A DNA stretch of 64,000 nucleotides, from the NCBI GenBank assembly GCA_003022125.1, contig PXQH01000042.1, forward strand, positions 1 to 64,000, read 5' to 3'. The notes beneath the pieces are model-generated. The model was given only the letters and a program-made list of their open reading frames with translations. It did no database searches and was not told the DNA's origin. Source of the stretch: Cyanobacteria bacterium QS_8_64_29. Lineage in GTDB: Bacteria > Cyanobacteriota > Cyanobacteriia > Cyanobacteriales > Rubidibacteraceae. Position numbers and translations under genes: made by a program. This document shows, one piece after another, positions 45,098-54,994 of the stretch (positions within the stretch are counted from its first letter, which is position 1; each line of letters opens with the position of its first letter).

Positions 45098-46489
45098 TCA
45101 GCGAGGGCGGATCGCGCGGCGCTCGAACCACAGGCCTGCTGCCAGGATGGCGGCACCGCATAGCAGCAGTCCCCCGGCCTTCAGCAGCAAGCTGGTGTCG
45201 TACTCCAGCATGCGCGAGGTGAGCTGCAGCACGAGCAACAGCATGCCGCCCCAAAAACCGGACCGTCGGGCGGTTGTCAGGCCCCAATTCAACAGGCTGA
45301 GGGCTAGGGCCAGCAGCAATCCGTTAAACGCGACTGTCGCTGCAATACCGATGGAATGAGTGCTGTGGATGCCCGGGATCGCAGCGGCCGCCGCAATGGC
45401 CGCTCCCGTGGCAGCGCTCGCCCGATCAGGCCACCAAACGCGGCCGCTTTCTCCTGAACGGCCCAAGCGCCACCAGCCCCATAGCGCAACGCCGCCCAAA
45501 ACGGCCGCGTTGAGACCGACCGGCAGCGGATCGGCGGTGGCACCCATCATCAAAAAGTTGCGATCGGGCAAGTCCGCCCAAACCCAGCGGAACGAAAAGG
45601 TATAGAACTGCCCTGCTAGCAAGATGATGGCAAGGCGCCGCACGATCGCGCCCGCCTCTAGTGATCGCGGCTCCCAACCAGCTCCCCCATAGCCCCACAG
45701 CAGTGCCGGCGGCAGCGCGAATGCCAACGCAGTCATTCCGGCACTCGCACTGGGTAGGGCGTTGGGATCGTTAGGAACGGCCGCCAGCAGCACCACCCCT
45801 AGCGAAAACACCACCAGCGCTGCCGCAAGACCGAAGGCCCAGCGGGAGCGGCACCAATGCGCGAGCGGAACGAGTCCGCCTGCTGCCAGCAGGGGGGTAT
45901 ATTGGACCCACCCGCGCTCGAATGATGGTAACGGTAGACCGATTGCCTCAGTTGAATTTGCCGTTCCGTAAGCGATCCAGACCAACAACGTTGTCGTGGC
46001 GGCCAGCAGGGCCGATCGCAAACCTAGGGCCATCACGGCAACGCCTAAAGCCCAAGCCGCGTATAGCTGGTAGAGCGGACCGCTTTGATGGAACAACTGC
46101 GATCCCAGCGCCAGGTTGGCGCCCAGGGCAAGCGCCCCCAGCAGCAACAAGCCCTGTCCCAAGCGGTACCGCCAGCCGCCCGCGGCTGATCGCCACAGAT
46201 AAAACCCTGCTGCCTCAGCGGCGATCGTGGCGCCCAACAGCAGCCCCACCTTGAGGGCTTTGGGCATGGCCTGCCAGTTCGCGGCGACAAAGGTAATAAC
46301 AGCAAGCCCAACGAGCAGGCCACCCAGTCCGAATAGCAGGGCGGCAAAGCGGTTGCGACTGGCTTCTTCTAGCGTTTCGAAGCGGTAGCGGCGCGCTAGC
46401 TCGCCATAGAGCGCCGCATCGATGGTGCCCTCGGCATACCACTGCTGGGCTTCTTGGCGTAGCTGGCGGCGGAACCGCTCCGACGGCAT
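45098..46489 (-). CDS. DUF2157 multi-pass membrane protein
   Basis: The 463-residue integral membrane protein begins with a soluble stretch (RRQLRQEAQQWYAEGTIDAA, YGELARRYRF) and then about a dozen hydrophobic segments. The N-terminal DUF2157 region is typical. Function unknown. It heads a tight run with the GDYXXLXY and DUF58 genes downstream on the same strand, suggesting an envelope-associated module. Confidence 0.82.
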   Translation of the reverse strand: MPSERFRRQLRQEAQQWYAEGTIDAALYGELARRYRFETLEEASRNRFAALLFGLGGLLVGLAVITFVAANWQAMPKALKVGLLLGATIAAEAAGFYLWRSAAGGWRYRLGQGLLLLGALALGANLALGSQLFHQSGPLYQLYAAWALGVAVMALGLRSALLAATTTLLVWIAYGTANSTEAIGLPLPSFERGWVQYTPLLAAGGLVPLAHWCRSRWAFGLAAALVVFSLGVVLLAAVPNDPNALPSASAGMTALAFALPPALLWGYGGAGWEPRSLEAGAIVRRLAIILLAGQFYTFSFRWVWADLPDRNFLMMGATADPLPVGLNAAVLGGVALWGWWRLGRSGESGRVWWPDRASAATGAAIAAAAAIPGIHSTHSIGIAATVAFNGLLLALALSLLNWGLTTARRSGFWGGMLLLVLQLTSRMLEYDTSLLLKAGGLLLCGAAILAAGLWFERRAIRPR

Positions 46490-46510
46490 GGACTCGGCTG
46501 CGCGAGCGGG

Positions 46511-47602
46511 CTAAACGTTGAACTTGAACGTAATGACGTCGCCTTCTTGAACAATGTAATCTTTTCCCTCAGAGCGGAGCAACCCTTGCTCGCGGGCGGC
46601 GTTCAGGGAGCCGGCGGCCACCAGCGAGTCGTAGTCGATGGTCTCGGCCCGGATGAAGCCGCGTTGCATATCGGAGTGGATGGCACCGGCTGCCTCGGGG
46701 GCTTTCATACCAGCGCGAATGGTCCAAGCACGAGTCTCCTGCTCGCCGGTGGTCAAGTAGGTGCGCAGGCCCAGGCGCTCGTAGGTGGCTCGGATGAGCG
46801 ATTGCAAGCCGCCCTCGCTAACCCCCAACGAAGCCAGATAGGCTTGCCGCTCGGCCGGTTCGAGCTCGATCAGCTCGGACTCCACCTGCGCCGAGACCAC
46901 CACCGTCGAGGCGCCCTCTCGCTGGGCCACCTCGCGCACGCGCTCCACCCACCCATTGCCGGTGGCAATGTCGGGCTCGGCCACATTGGCTGCGTAGATG
47001 ACAGGCTTGGCACTCAACAGGCCCAGGTGCTTGATGGCAGCCAGCTCCTGCGCGCTCAGCTCGAGCTGCCGCACGGCTTTGCCCTCGCTCAGGGCCGGCT
47101 CGAGCTTTTCCAAAACGGCCAGTTCGGTTTGGACGCTGGCGTCTTTTTTGGCTTCTTTGCGCGCGCGCTGCAGGCGCCGCTCGAGCTGCTCCAGATCGGA
47201 GAGGACGAGCTCGAGGTTGATGGTCTCGATGTCGCGCTCGGGGTCCACGCCACCGGCAACGTGGGCGATTTCGTCGCTCTCAAAGCAGCGCACAACGTGG
47301 ACGATGGCATCGACCTCGCGGATGTTGGCCAGGAACTGATTGCCCAGGCCTTCCCCTCGGCTGGCCCCCTCGACCAACCCGGCAATATCGACGAACTCGA
47401 TGCGGGTGGGCACGATGCGTGCCGAGTTGGACAGCTCGGCCAGGACGGCCAGGCGCTCGTCCGGAACGGCCACAACGCCCACGTTAGGCTCGATCGTGCA
47501 AAAGGGGAAGTTGGCGGCATCGGCCGCAGCGTTTTCGATCAGCGCGTTGAAGAGCGTGGATTTGCCCACATTGGGCAGCCCGACAATTCCGGCTCTCAGC
47601 AT
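46511..47602 (-). CDS. ychF: YchF/OLA1-family ATPase
   Basis: YchF is a ribosome-associated P-loop ATPase. The 363 residues have G1 [14 protein letters not shown]3-like [17 protein letters not shown], the coiled-coil insertion ([20 protein letters not shown]), NVAEPD and a C-terminal TGS-like domain ([11 protein letters not shown]). ATG 47602 gives the canonical [11 protein letters not shown] start. It is divergent from the PLP decarboxylase gene. Confidence 0.95.
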   Translation of the reverse strand: MLRAGIVGLPNVGKSTLFNALIENAAADAANFPFCTIEPNVGVVAVPDERLAVLAELSNSARIVPTRIEFVDIAGLVEGASRGEGLGNQFLANIREVDAIVHVVRCFESDEIAHVAGGVDPERDIETINLELVLSDLEQLERRLQRARKEAKKDASVQTELAVLEKLEPALSEGKAVRQLELSAQELAAIKHLGLLSAKPVIYAANVAEPDIATGNGWVERVREVAQREGASTVVVSAQVESELIELEPAERQAYLASLGVSEGGLQSLIRATYERLGLRTYLTTGEQETRAWTIRAGMKAPEAAGAIHSDMQRGFIRAETIDYDSLVAAGSLNAAREQGLLRSEGKDYIVQEGDVITFKFNV

Positions 47603-47697
47603 GGCTCCTTCGCTTGCGGCACGGCACCAACAGGCGCGATCGCCCATCCCATTGTAGGGAACGCCCATGCGCTCAGTTGGCGCTGCGCGCCCCATTG

Positions 47698-49182
47698 ATG
47701 GCTGCCGAGACTAACAACGCCACCGCGCAAGCGCAGGCACCGCTGCTGCAAGCCCTGCAAGCCCAAGCCCAGCGCTCCGATGCCGCTTTTTATACACCTG
47801 GTCACAAGCGCGGCCAGGGGAGCCCGGCCGCGCTCGCCCGGTTGCTCGGGACGGCCGCCCTGCGCTCGGATTTGCCCGAGCTACCCGAGCTGGACGATCT
47901 GTTTGCGCCCTCAGGGCCCATCGCCGAGGCCCAAGCCCTGGCCGCTGCCGCCTTTGGCGCCGATCGCAGCTGGTTTTTGGTCAACGGCTCGAGCTGCGGC
48001 ATTGCGGCCGCCATGCTGGCGGCTTGCGACCCGGGCGACAAAATCGTGCTGCCACGCAACAGCCACCAGTCCGCCATTTCGGGCGCGATCACCTCGGGGG
48101 CGATGCCAGTGTTTGTCGAGCCTGCGTGCGAGCCGAGTTCCGGGCTGGCCGCGGGCGTTGCGCCGGCCGCGATCGACGCCGCCCTGGCCCACCATCCCGA
48201 TGCCCGCGCCGTGCTGGTCGTCCGGCCCACCTACCAGGGATTCTGTAACGATCTGGCGGCGATTGCAGACCGAGTGCACCGCGACGGCATCCCGTTGTTG
48301 GTGGATGAAGCGCACGGCGCGCACTTGGCCTTCCACCCCGAGCTGCCGCAATCGGCGCTGGCGGCAGGGGCCGATCTGGTCGTGCAGTCGAGCCACAAAA
48401 CGCTGGGGGCCTTAACGCAAGCGGCCATGCTGCACTGCCAGGGCGCGCGCATTGATACCGAGCGCATCGCCAGTGCCTTGCAACTGCTGCAATCGAGCAG
48501 CCCCAACTACGCGTTGCTGGCCTCGCTGGATGCCGCCCGGCAGCAAATGGCGCTTGAGGGCAACGCCCGCATGGCCCAAACGCTGGCGTTGGCGAAGCGC
48601 GCGCGCGATCGCATCCCGCATCAGGCCGGATTGCCGGTACTGGGCCTGACGCCGTCCCATCGCTCGGGGGGCGCCTCGGCGCTCGATCCCACCCGCCTGA
48701 CAGTCGATGTCTCGCCCGCGGGCCTCAGCGGCTTTGCCGCCGATGGCCTCCTGCGCGATTGGCTGGGCGTAACCGCCGAGTGCCCGCTGCCGCACCACCT
48801 CACCTTTGCCCTGAGCCTAGGGAATGCGGCTAGCGATACCGATTGCTTGATAAGATCGCTAGCTATCCTCAGCGAGCAGTTTGGCTGTGCCCGAGCATCA
48901 GCTGCTTTCGCTCTGGGCGAGCGTCCCCCAAGCGACCTGAGCCGTTCCCCGCGCGAAGCATTTTTTGCGCCCAGCCAATCGCTGCCGCTCGAGCGCGCGG
49001 CTGGCGAGGTTAGCGCGGAGTCGGTCTGCCCTTACCCACCCGGCATTCCCGTCCTGGTGCCGGGAGAGGCCATTGCCCCCGCCACGGTCGCCTACCTGCA
49101 ACAGCTGCGCCGGTTGGGCGTTCGCATTACCGGATGCCGGGATCCACACTTACGGGCTCTGCGCGTCGTCCGTGCCCCGTGA
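47698..49182 (+). CDS. Orn/Lys/Arg decarboxylase-family PLP enzyme
   Basis: The 494-residue fold-type I PLP enzyme belongs to the Orn/Lys/Arg decarboxylase class: FYTPGHKRGQGSP, WFLVNGSSCGIAAAM, VVRPTYQGFCNDL, LLVDEAHGAHL, and the PLP-binding Lys in QSSHKTLGALTQ. The C-terminal part is shorter than in E. coli decarboxylases. Lysine or arginine decarboxylation for polyamine synthesis is plausible; the substrate is not fixed by sequence. The start is ATG 47698. Confidence 0.85.
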   Translation: MAAETNNATAQAQAPLLQALQAQAQRSDAAFYTPGHKRGQGSPAALARLLGTAALRSDLPELPELDDLFAPSGPIAEAQALAAAAFGADRSWFLVNGSSCGIAAAMLAACDPGDKIVLPRNSHQSAISGAITSGAMPVFVEPACEPSSGLAAGVAPAAIDAALAHHPDARAVLVVRPTYQGFCNDLAAIADRVHRDGIPLLVDEAHGAHLAFHPELPQSALAAGADLVVQSSHKTLGALTQAAMLHCQGARIDTERIASALQLLQSSSPNYALLASLDAARQQMALEGNARMAQTLALAKRARDRIPHQAGLPVLGLTPSHRSGGASALDPTRLTVDVSPAGLSGFAADGLLRDWLGVTAECPLPHHLTFALSLGNAASDTDCLIRSLAILSEQFGCARASAAFALGERPPSDLSRSPREAFFAPSQSLPLERAAGEVSAESVCPYPPGIPVLVPGEAIAPATVAYLQQLRRLGVRITGCRDPHLRALRVVRAP

Positions 49183-49211
49183 GCCCTCTGGACGCGAGTG
49201 ACCCCACGCCC

Positions 49212-49811
49212 ATGCCTTCTGCAAGCTGGCCCTATACCACCCCTGGCATTCCCGATAGTTGGTTCGAGCAGCTACCCGGCATCCCCATGACGGAGCGGGA
49301 AGTTCGGCTGCTGCTGTTGGCCAGCTTGCGCCTGCCTGCGCAGGGCGTGTTGTGGGATATTGGCGCCGGCACGGGAACGATTGCAGTCGAAGCGGGGTTG
49401 CTGTCCCCGCAGGGCCAGGTGATCGCCATCGAGCGCGATGAGGAAGTCGTTAGCCTGATCCGCCGCAACTGCGAGCGCTTTGGGGTCAGTAACGTTGACG
49501 TTATTGCTGCACGTGCCCCAGACTGCCTGGCGCAGCTGCAGCCGCTGCCGAACCGCATTTGCATCGAGGGCGGTCGGCCGCTCGATCGGACCCTGCGCGA
49601 CGCCTGGGAATACCTACAGAGCCCGGGGCGGGCGGTCATCACGGCCCGCAACCTCGATACCCTACATGTGCTCTCGCAGGGATTGGTGCAACTGCAAGCC
49701 AGCAACATCGAGATCGTTCAATCGGCTGTCAACCGTTTGGAGGCCCGCGGTGCCGAGCAGCACCTTGCTGCCGTCGACCCCATTTTTGTCATCAGCGGCG
49801 ACAAAACTTAG
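49212..49811 (+). CDS. cbiT: CbiT-like precorrin-6Y methyltransferase
   Basis: CbiT methylates C15 and decarboxylates the precorrin ring in cobalamin synthesis. The 199 residues match this SAM enzyme: TTPGIPDSWFEQLPGIPMTE, GVLWDIGAGTGTIAVEAGLL, VIAIERDEEVVSLIRRNCERFG, IEGGRPLD. The ATG 49212 start is 27 bp after the decarboxylase stop. No other cobalamin gene is nearby, and the enzyme could serve another corrinoid step. Confidence 0.82.
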   Translation: MPSASWPYTTPGIPDSWFEQLPGIPMTEREVRLLLLASLRLPAQGVLWDIGAGTGTIAVEAGLLSPQGQVIAIERDEEVVSLIRRNCERFGVSNVDVIAARAPDCLAQLQPLPNRICIEGGRPLDRTLRDAWEYLQSPGRAVITARNLDTLHVLSQGLVQLQASNIEIVQSAVNRLEARGAEQHLAAVDPIFVISGDKT

Positions 49812-49904
49812 CAGTGCCCGCGCCCTTCGGGCTCGGACGCTGGTATCGGGCATCCGTTAAATTTAGGTTAGGCTCCAACCTGTTGCTTGTCAGGCCCTCA
49901 CTTC

Positions 49905-50813
49905 ATGTCGCTACCCCGGCTTGCCAGCGCCATCCTGGCAATTGCGGTCTCGCTCGGCGCGATCGTGGCTGGCGGCTGGTACTTCACCCTGGCAATCGCG
50001 ATTGCCGTGTTCGTCGGGCAGTGGGAGTACTTTCGCCTGGTCCGAACCAAAGGCAGCGTTCCGGCTGCCAAGACCACATTGGTCGTTTCGCAGCTGTTGC
50101 TGGTTGCGGCCGCCGTCTCGCCGCTGACGGCCGATGCTTTGTTTCCCATCGCCGGGATGCTCGTCTGTTTCTACTTGCTGCTGCAGCCTCGCCCTTCCAC
50201 GATTGCCGATGTCTCCACCTCCATTCTGGGCTTGTTCTATGGGGGCTACCTTCCCAGCTACTGGATCCGGCTGCGCGTGGGCATGGCCCAACCGGCAAGC
50301 GATGGTGGTCCCATTCAAGCGGGGCTTGCGGGTAGCCGCAGCTTCCCACTGGACGGCCTCTGGCCCCATACCAGCGCGCTACCGGTGGGGCTAGCCATCG
50401 TCCTGCTGGCGTTTGGCTGCATCTGGGCGGCCGACATTGGCGCCTACACCATGGGTAAAGCCATCGGGCGGACGCAGCTTTCTCAAATCAGCCCCAAAAA
50501 AACGGTTGAGGGAGCTCTGTGCGGGCTGGTTGCGAGCGCGGCCGTTGCCGAGTTGGGGGCTTGGTCGCTCGGCTGGCCCGTTTGGCCCTTGAGCGGCCTG
50601 CTCTTGGGCGTCCTCATTGGTATTGCCAGCGCGATTGGCGACCTAACCGAGTCGCTGATCAAGCGGGATGCTGGCGTCAAAGACTCCAGCCAGCTCATTC
50701 CGGGGCACGGCGGCATTTTGGATCGCACCGATAGCTACGTCTTTACGGCACCGCTGGTGTACTATTTCATAACGCTGGTTCTGCCGCTTTTCCCGGGTGG
50801 CGCCGGTAGTTAA
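49905..50813 (+). CDS. cdsA: Phosphatidate cytidylyltransferase
   Basis: CdsA makes CDP-diacylglycerol for phosphatidylglycerol synthesis. The 302-residue multi-pass membrane protein ends with the family signature: IWAADIGAYTMGKAIGRTQLS, SPKKTVEGALCG, and GDLTESLIKRDAGVKDSSQ, IPGHGGILDRTDS. ATG 49905 is preferred over an upstream in-frame start. A YqeG/GEP4-type phosphatase that may act in the same pathway is encoded at 33399. Confidence 0.95.
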   Translation: MSLPRLASAILAIAVSLGAIVAGGWYFTLAIAIAVFVGQWEYFRLVRTKGSVPAAKTTLVVSQLLLVAAAVSPLTADALFPIAGMLVCFYLLLQPRPSTIADVSTSILGLFYGGYLPSYWIRLRVGMAQPASDGGPIQAGLAGSRSFPLDGLWPHTSALPVGLAIVLLAFGCIWAADIGAYTMGKAIGRTQLSQISPKKTVEGALCGLVASAAVAELGAWSLGWPVWPLSGLLLGVLIGIASAIGDLTESLIKRDAGVKDSSQLIPGHGGILDRTDSYVFTAPLVYYFITLVLPLFPGGAGS

Positions 50814-51508
50814 GGCCGGACGGTAAACTGCCCGCGCAACCAGAGCGCGCCTGCCTGCAAGCGCAACTCATCCAGCTGCAAGTCCGGGCCCAGTGCAATT
50901 TGAGCGCTTTCGCTGGCAGCAGCTAATGTCCGTCCGGCGCAGGTAATTTGCAACGGTTGCAGCTGCAGCCGATTGGGGGCGGCCAGCTGCAGCCCACCCT
51001 GCAGCATTAACGGCACAGCCGTACTGGCAGGGGGCACCAGCGATCCCCACAAGGCCAGGCCATTCAACTGCAAGCGGGCATCATGCCAGTGCAGCTCGCT
51101 GCCAGGCTCGACTAACTCGGGTCCCGCGGTGCGCGCTAGCAGATCCCGCAGCGCTGCGTGTAATAACGGTGATGCCAGCGATGCCTGCAAGCCGCGCTCG
51201 CTCAGGCAAAGCTGGCCGCTAACCGGGACGGGCGCTAGCAAGCGGAATGCCTGTCCCTGCCAGAGCTGGCCCACATTGGCTTGGATTCCGCGGCCGGTAA
51301 GCTCGATCGCCTCCAAATGCAGCCCGGTGTAGCTGGCATGGCGGCATGCAAGGCGAACTGACTCAATGCAGCCGCGCAGGAGTTGCGCGTTGCGGCTGTC
51401 GATGGCAAGCTGCAACCCATCCGCACGCTCGAGCTGTGATCGCAGCCACAACCGCAAGGCCACCTCCAGCAGCGAGCCGAGCGAGTGACGGGACGCTAAG
51501 GCTGCCAC
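50810..51508 (-). CDS. DUF2993 family protein
   Basis: The 232 residues match DUF2993, a family common in cyanobacteria with a beta-rich lipid-binding-like fold: VALRLWLRSQLERADGLQLAI, GLHLEAIELTGRGIQANV, and a C-terminal FTVRP. The start is inferred as GTG 51508, overlapping the end of ribD by 13 bp; the frame is open further upstream inside ribD but without similarity. Function unknown. Confidence 0.7.
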   Translation of the reverse strand: MAALASRHSLGSLLEVALRLWLRSQLERADGLQLAIDSRNAQLLRGCIESVRLACRHASYTGLHLEAIELTGRGIQANVGQLWQGQAFRLLAPVPVSGQLCLSERGLQASLASPLLHAALRDLLARTAGPELVEPGSELHWHDARLQLNGLALWGSLVPPASTAVPLMLQGGLQLAAPNRLQLQPLQITCAGRTLAAASESAQIALGPDLQLDELRLQAGALWLRGQFTVRP

Positions 51509-52644
51509 GGCGGTTCTGCTCCTGGGGCAGTGTCGCTTGCGGCCAGATAGCCCTCGACTAAATAATCCGGCGCGATCGCGCGCCAGCTCACATCCGTCAG
51601 CATTTGGGCTTGCTGGAGGGTCGCAATGCCCAAATCTCCCACAGGCGAGGGCGCCCCGCCATCGCCGATCAGCTTGGGGGCAATAAAGGCCATCAGTTTT
51701 TGCACGCCCCCTTGGGCGATGGCGCGAGCGGCTAAGCGACCGCCGCACTCCCACAGCACGCGGTTCAGCTGCCGTTGGTACAGCTCGGCCATGGCTGCCG
51801 CTGGCGTTAGCGCAGGCAGCGCGATCGCCTCAACGCCGCGATCGCGCAGTTGCCGGATCCGAGCGGGATCGGCGCCGCGCTCGGTCAGCACCAGCGTTGG
51901 GGCTTGGGTCACTTGCCACAAACGGGCGTCTGCCGGCAGATCCAGCGTGCGGCTCATGACCACGCGCAGCGGCTCCCGCCTGCCAGTGCCGTGCGAGGTC
52001 AGCTGGGGATCGTCCTGCCGGACCGTATCGCCTCCAACGATAACTGCATCGCAGGCAGCGCGCTCGCGGTGGACGGCATGGCGCGCATTCGAGCCAGTTA
52101 CCCACTGGCTGTGACCGGTAGCTGTGGCAATTTTGCCATCGAGGGTCATGGCGTATTTGAGCACGCCGAACGGGCGCTGGTGGCGAACCCGATGGGTGAA
52201 GGCTTCGTTCAAGCGCTGGCAGGCCGCCGCCTCGATCCCGATTGAGACCTCAATGCCCGCTGCTTGCAGGCGCTCGATCCCGCCGGTGGCCTCGGGGTTG
52301 GGATCGCGCATGCCAATGGCAACGCGCGCGATGCCGGCCGCGATTAGGGCCTCCGAACAAGGCGGGGTCCGGCTGTGGCGGTTGCAGGGCTCCAAATTGA
52401 CATAGAGGGTGGCACCGCGAGCGCGCTCGCCCGCGGCTTGCAGCGCGTTGGCCTCAGCATGCGGCCGGCCGGCGCCGGCGTGGAACCCTTCGCCGACAAT
52501 GGTTCCCTCGCGCACCACGACGGCTCCTACCAGTGGGTTGGGGGCCGTTTGCTCCAGCGCGCGGCGCGCCAGTTCCAAGCACCGGCGCATCATGGCGCGA
52601 TCGAAGGCCGTGCCGAAGGCCTCGCTAGCAGCAGGCTCGCTCAT
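51496..52644 (-). CDS. ribD: RibD bifunctional deaminase/reductase of riboflavin synthesis
   Basis: RibD deaminates and then reduces the pyrimidine intermediate of riboflavin synthesis. The 382 residues have an N-terminal deaminase domain with HAEANAL and the zinc-binding LEPCNRHSRTPPCSEAL, and a C-terminal reductase domain (LKYAMTLDGKIATATGHSQWVTG, IVGGDTVRQDDPQLT). ATG 52644 gives a normal length. It is followed by the overlapping DUF2993 gene. Confidence 0.94.
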   Translation of the reverse strand: MSEPAASEAFGTAFDRAMMRRCLELARRALEQTAPNPLVGAVVVREGTIVGEGFHAGAGRPHAEANALQAAGERARGATLYVNLEPCNRHSRTPPCSEALIAAGIARVAIGMRDPNPEATGGIERLQAAGIEVSIGIEAAACQRLNEAFTHRVRHQRPFGVLKYAMTLDGKIATATGHSQWVTGSNARHAVHRERAACDAVIVGGDTVRQDDPQLTSHGTGRREPLRVVMSRTLDLPADARLWQVTQAPTLVLTERGADPARIRQLRDRGVEAIALPALTPAAAMAELYQRQLNRVLWECGGRLAARAIAQGGVQKLMAFIAPKLIGDGGAPSPVGDLGIATLQQAQMLTDVSWRAIAPDYLVEGYLAASDTAPGAEPPWQP

Positions 52645-52737
52645 GCCAGAATCGACAGAATCGCTGCAGCCCAAGGGGGCGATTGCAGCCAACCAGAGCC
52701 ATACTAAATTGCTGCGAGTTGGGTTGCAGCTGACTCC

Positions 52738-53973
52738 TCAGCGCTCCCTCCCTTCGGCCCGATCGCCCTCGGGCATTGCGAGCGGGAGTAGTGCAGGAAC
52801 CCGCTCGGCCAAATCGGGCAGGGCTAGCGTAGCGCTTGCCAGGCTCGGAAGCGCCCAATCGGGCGGATAGCCGTCTCCGCCATCCCAGCGGGATGCCTCG
52901 CGCGGCAGGCGCGCCGCGATCGCGCGTGCCACATCGGCGCGGGTCAGCGGCCCCACTACCTCGCCTGTTGCCAACACGACAGTGATGTCGTGATCGCTGC
53001 TTTGCTCGAGCTGCTCAACCGCCACCGCCAGCGGGGCCTCGGCCCGCACGGTGGGCACCTGGGCCAGCGGCCGCGCAATGTTGCCCACCGTGCGGCGATC
53101 CCAGGCGCTGCGTTCGATGGCGTGCAAGTCGGTGGCGTAAGCCTTGCCGATGCAGTCACTGCCTGCGAGCGCGTAATAGGGCTCGCTCGGGCCTGCATGG
53201 CGAATGCCCGCCTGGGCCAGCGCGCGCAACGGCGAGTGGGCAGCAATCCAGCGCACCTCGCGGTGGAGTGCGTCAGCCGCCTTGAGCTCGACCAGCGTCG
53301 CTTGCAGGGCCAGGCTGCGCCCGCTAGCCTGAGCGCTACGCCAAAGGATGCCGCCAATCAAGGCAAGCCAGAGCGCATGGGCAGCGTCAGCGAGCAGCGC
53401 GCCGGCAAGACCGCCGGCTGCGACCAGTACGCCCATCCCCTGCCCGGCGCGAGCTGCCCAGTGTCCGGCTGCCAGTCGGTCGCTGCTGCGTTGCCACAGG
53501 GCAGCTTGGAGCAGGTGGCCGCCATCCAGCGGCAAGCCGGGGAGCAGGTTGAATCCGGCTAGGGTGAGGTTGAGTGCGGCAGCCGCCCAGGCGCCGTCGC
53601 GTCCTGGGGGCGGCAACGCTAGCGCAAGCACGCCCAGGCTAGTGCCCAACGCCAGGCTGGCTGCCGGTCCGGCAGCCGCCACCCAAGCCATTTGCGCCGG
53701 GTGCCAGGGGGCTCGCTCAAGGCTGGCAACACCGCCAAAGCAAAACAGCACGATGCGACCGACTGGCAACCCCTGCGCGCGGGCAGCCAGGGCATGACCG
53801 AGTTCGTGCAGCCAAGCTGAGGCCAGCAGCGTTAGCGCGATGGCTGCCCTGGCCATCCAACCTGGGGACTCAAACGTGGCACCGGCTGCCACCCATATCG
53901 CAACGGCCAGCCAGGTGGCATCCAGATAAAGCGGTATCCCCAGGGGCGCCCCCAGGCGCCGGCTGGCTTGCAT
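52738..53973 (-). CDS. Site-2 protease (M50) with C-terminal CBS-like region
   Basis: The 411-residue membrane protease shows the zinc motif HELGH in SAWLHELGHALAARAQG and the second motif NLLPGLPLDGGHLL, the Asp-containing NPDG-like site. About six membrane segments precede a cytosolic C-terminal region with CBS-type features (VRAEAPLAVAVEQLEQ, DITVVLATGEVVGPLTRADV). Site-2 proteases release membrane-anchored regulators; the substrate is unknown. The start is ATG 53973. Confidence 0.88.
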   Translation of the reverse strand: MQASRRLGAPLGIPLYLDATWLAVAIWVAAGATFESPGWMARAAIALTLLASAWLHELGHALAARAQGLPVGRIVLFCFGGVASLERAPWHPAQMAWVAAAGPAASLALGTSLGVLALALPPPGRDGAWAAAALNLTLAGFNLLPGLPLDGGHLLQAALWQRSSDRLAAGHWAARAGQGMGVLVAAGGLAGALLADAAHALWLALIGGILWRSAQASGRSLALQATLVELKAADALHREVRWIAAHSPLRALAQAGIRHAGPSEPYYALAGSDCIGKAYATDLHAIERSAWDRRTVGNIARPLAQVPTVRAEAPLAVAVEQLEQSSDHDITVVLATGEVVGPLTRADVARAIAARLPREASRWDGGDGYPPDWALPSLASATLALPDLAERVPALLPLAMPEGDRAEGRER

Positions 53974-54038
53974 GGCTCCACAGGCGCGCGGCCCTTCCAA
54001 CCTAGACCAGGGCGCTTATGGGTCGCTGCCGCGCCCAG

Positions 54039-54770
54039 TCAACGGCGCTCGGCTTCCAGGGCGGCCCCTGCTGCGCCATCCAGCAACCACCAAAGCTCGC
54101 CGCTGGGCTGAATGGCGCGCGCCGGATAAGCCATCTCGTCGCCGTCGGGGGCAAAAACGTGCTGCAGGGCCTCGGTTTTGGCCTCGCCTGCCACCAAAAA
54201 CACCACGCAGCGCGCCTGGTTGAGCGCTGGCACTGTCAGCGTCAGGCGCGGGTTGCCATCCTTGCGACCGACGGTGACCCAGCGATCGCGGACCTGCACC
54301 GCCTCGCTTTGGGGGGATAGCGAGGCGGTGTGCCCGTCATCACCCATCCCCAGCAACACGAGGTCAAAGCGTGGGCCCTCGCCAGGTGCGGGTTGGAAAC
54401 ATTCCTGCAGCGTGGCTTCGTAGGCTCGGGCATCGGCTTCGGGGTCGTTGGCCTCGGTGGGCATGGGATGGATGTTGCCTGGCGGAACCCCAACGCGATC
54501 GAGCCATGCCTCGCGGGCCATGCGCTGGTTGCTGTCGGGGCTGTCGGCTGGGACGTAGCGCTCGTCCCCCCAAAAGGCATGGATTTGGTGCCAAGGGAGC
54601 GATTCTTGCGCCAGTGCTTGGTAGAGCGGTTGGGGCGTTCCGCCGCCCGCCAGCGTGATCGCGCACCAGTCCCGCTGCCGGATCGCGGCCATTATTTTGT
54701 CGCGCACCAGGGCAAGCGCGCGCGCGATCAGCGCGTCCCGATCCGCTAAGACCTCAATATTTTGAGCCAT
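54039..54770 (-). CDS. pgl: 6-phosphogluconolactonase
   Basis: Pgl hydrolyses 6-phosphogluconolactone in the oxidative pentose phosphate pathway, a main source of NADPH in the dark. The 243 residues match the DevB/Pgl type: LAGGGTPQPLYQAL, FWGDERYVPADSPDSNQRMA, and the active-site stretch LVLLGMGDDGHTASLSP. No zwf is adjacent. It is divergent from nusB. Confidence 0.93.
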   Translation of the reverse strand: MAQNIEVLADRDALIARALALVRDKIMAAIRQRDWCAITLAGGGTPQPLYQALAQESLPWHQIHAFWGDERYVPADSPDSNQRMAREAWLDRVGVPPGNIHPMPTEANDPEADARAYEATLQECFQPAPGEGPRFDLVLLGMGDDGHTASLSPQSEAVQVRDRWVTVGRKDGNPRLTLTVPALNQARCVVFLVAGEAKTEALQHVFAPDGDEMAYPARAIQPSGELWWLLDGAAGAALEAERR

Positions 54771-54872
54771 GCCGGTTTCTCCAATCCTCCCCTTGATCGA
54801 GCGGCATCATGCCGGCAGTGTCAATCCCGCAGGCGCAACCGAGCCGCCCCAACCCCCGACGCGCCGCGATGC

Positions 54873-54878
54873 TAGAAT
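54873..54878 (+). promoter_or_regulatory. Extended -10 element upstream of nusB
   Basis: tagaat, preceded by tg-c (extended -10 pattern), lies 117 bp before the proposed nusB ATG. There is no clear -35, which an extended -10 can tolerate. Confidence 0.35.
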
Positions 54879-54994
54879 CAGCCAGAGCATCTCGGGCGGG
54901 CGAACTTCGATCCAGCGCCCGATGGCGCAATGACCCTAGATTGCGCCAGGTCGACTGTGCTCGTACCGCTGCCCGCTTGCCGTTGGAAATTGTA

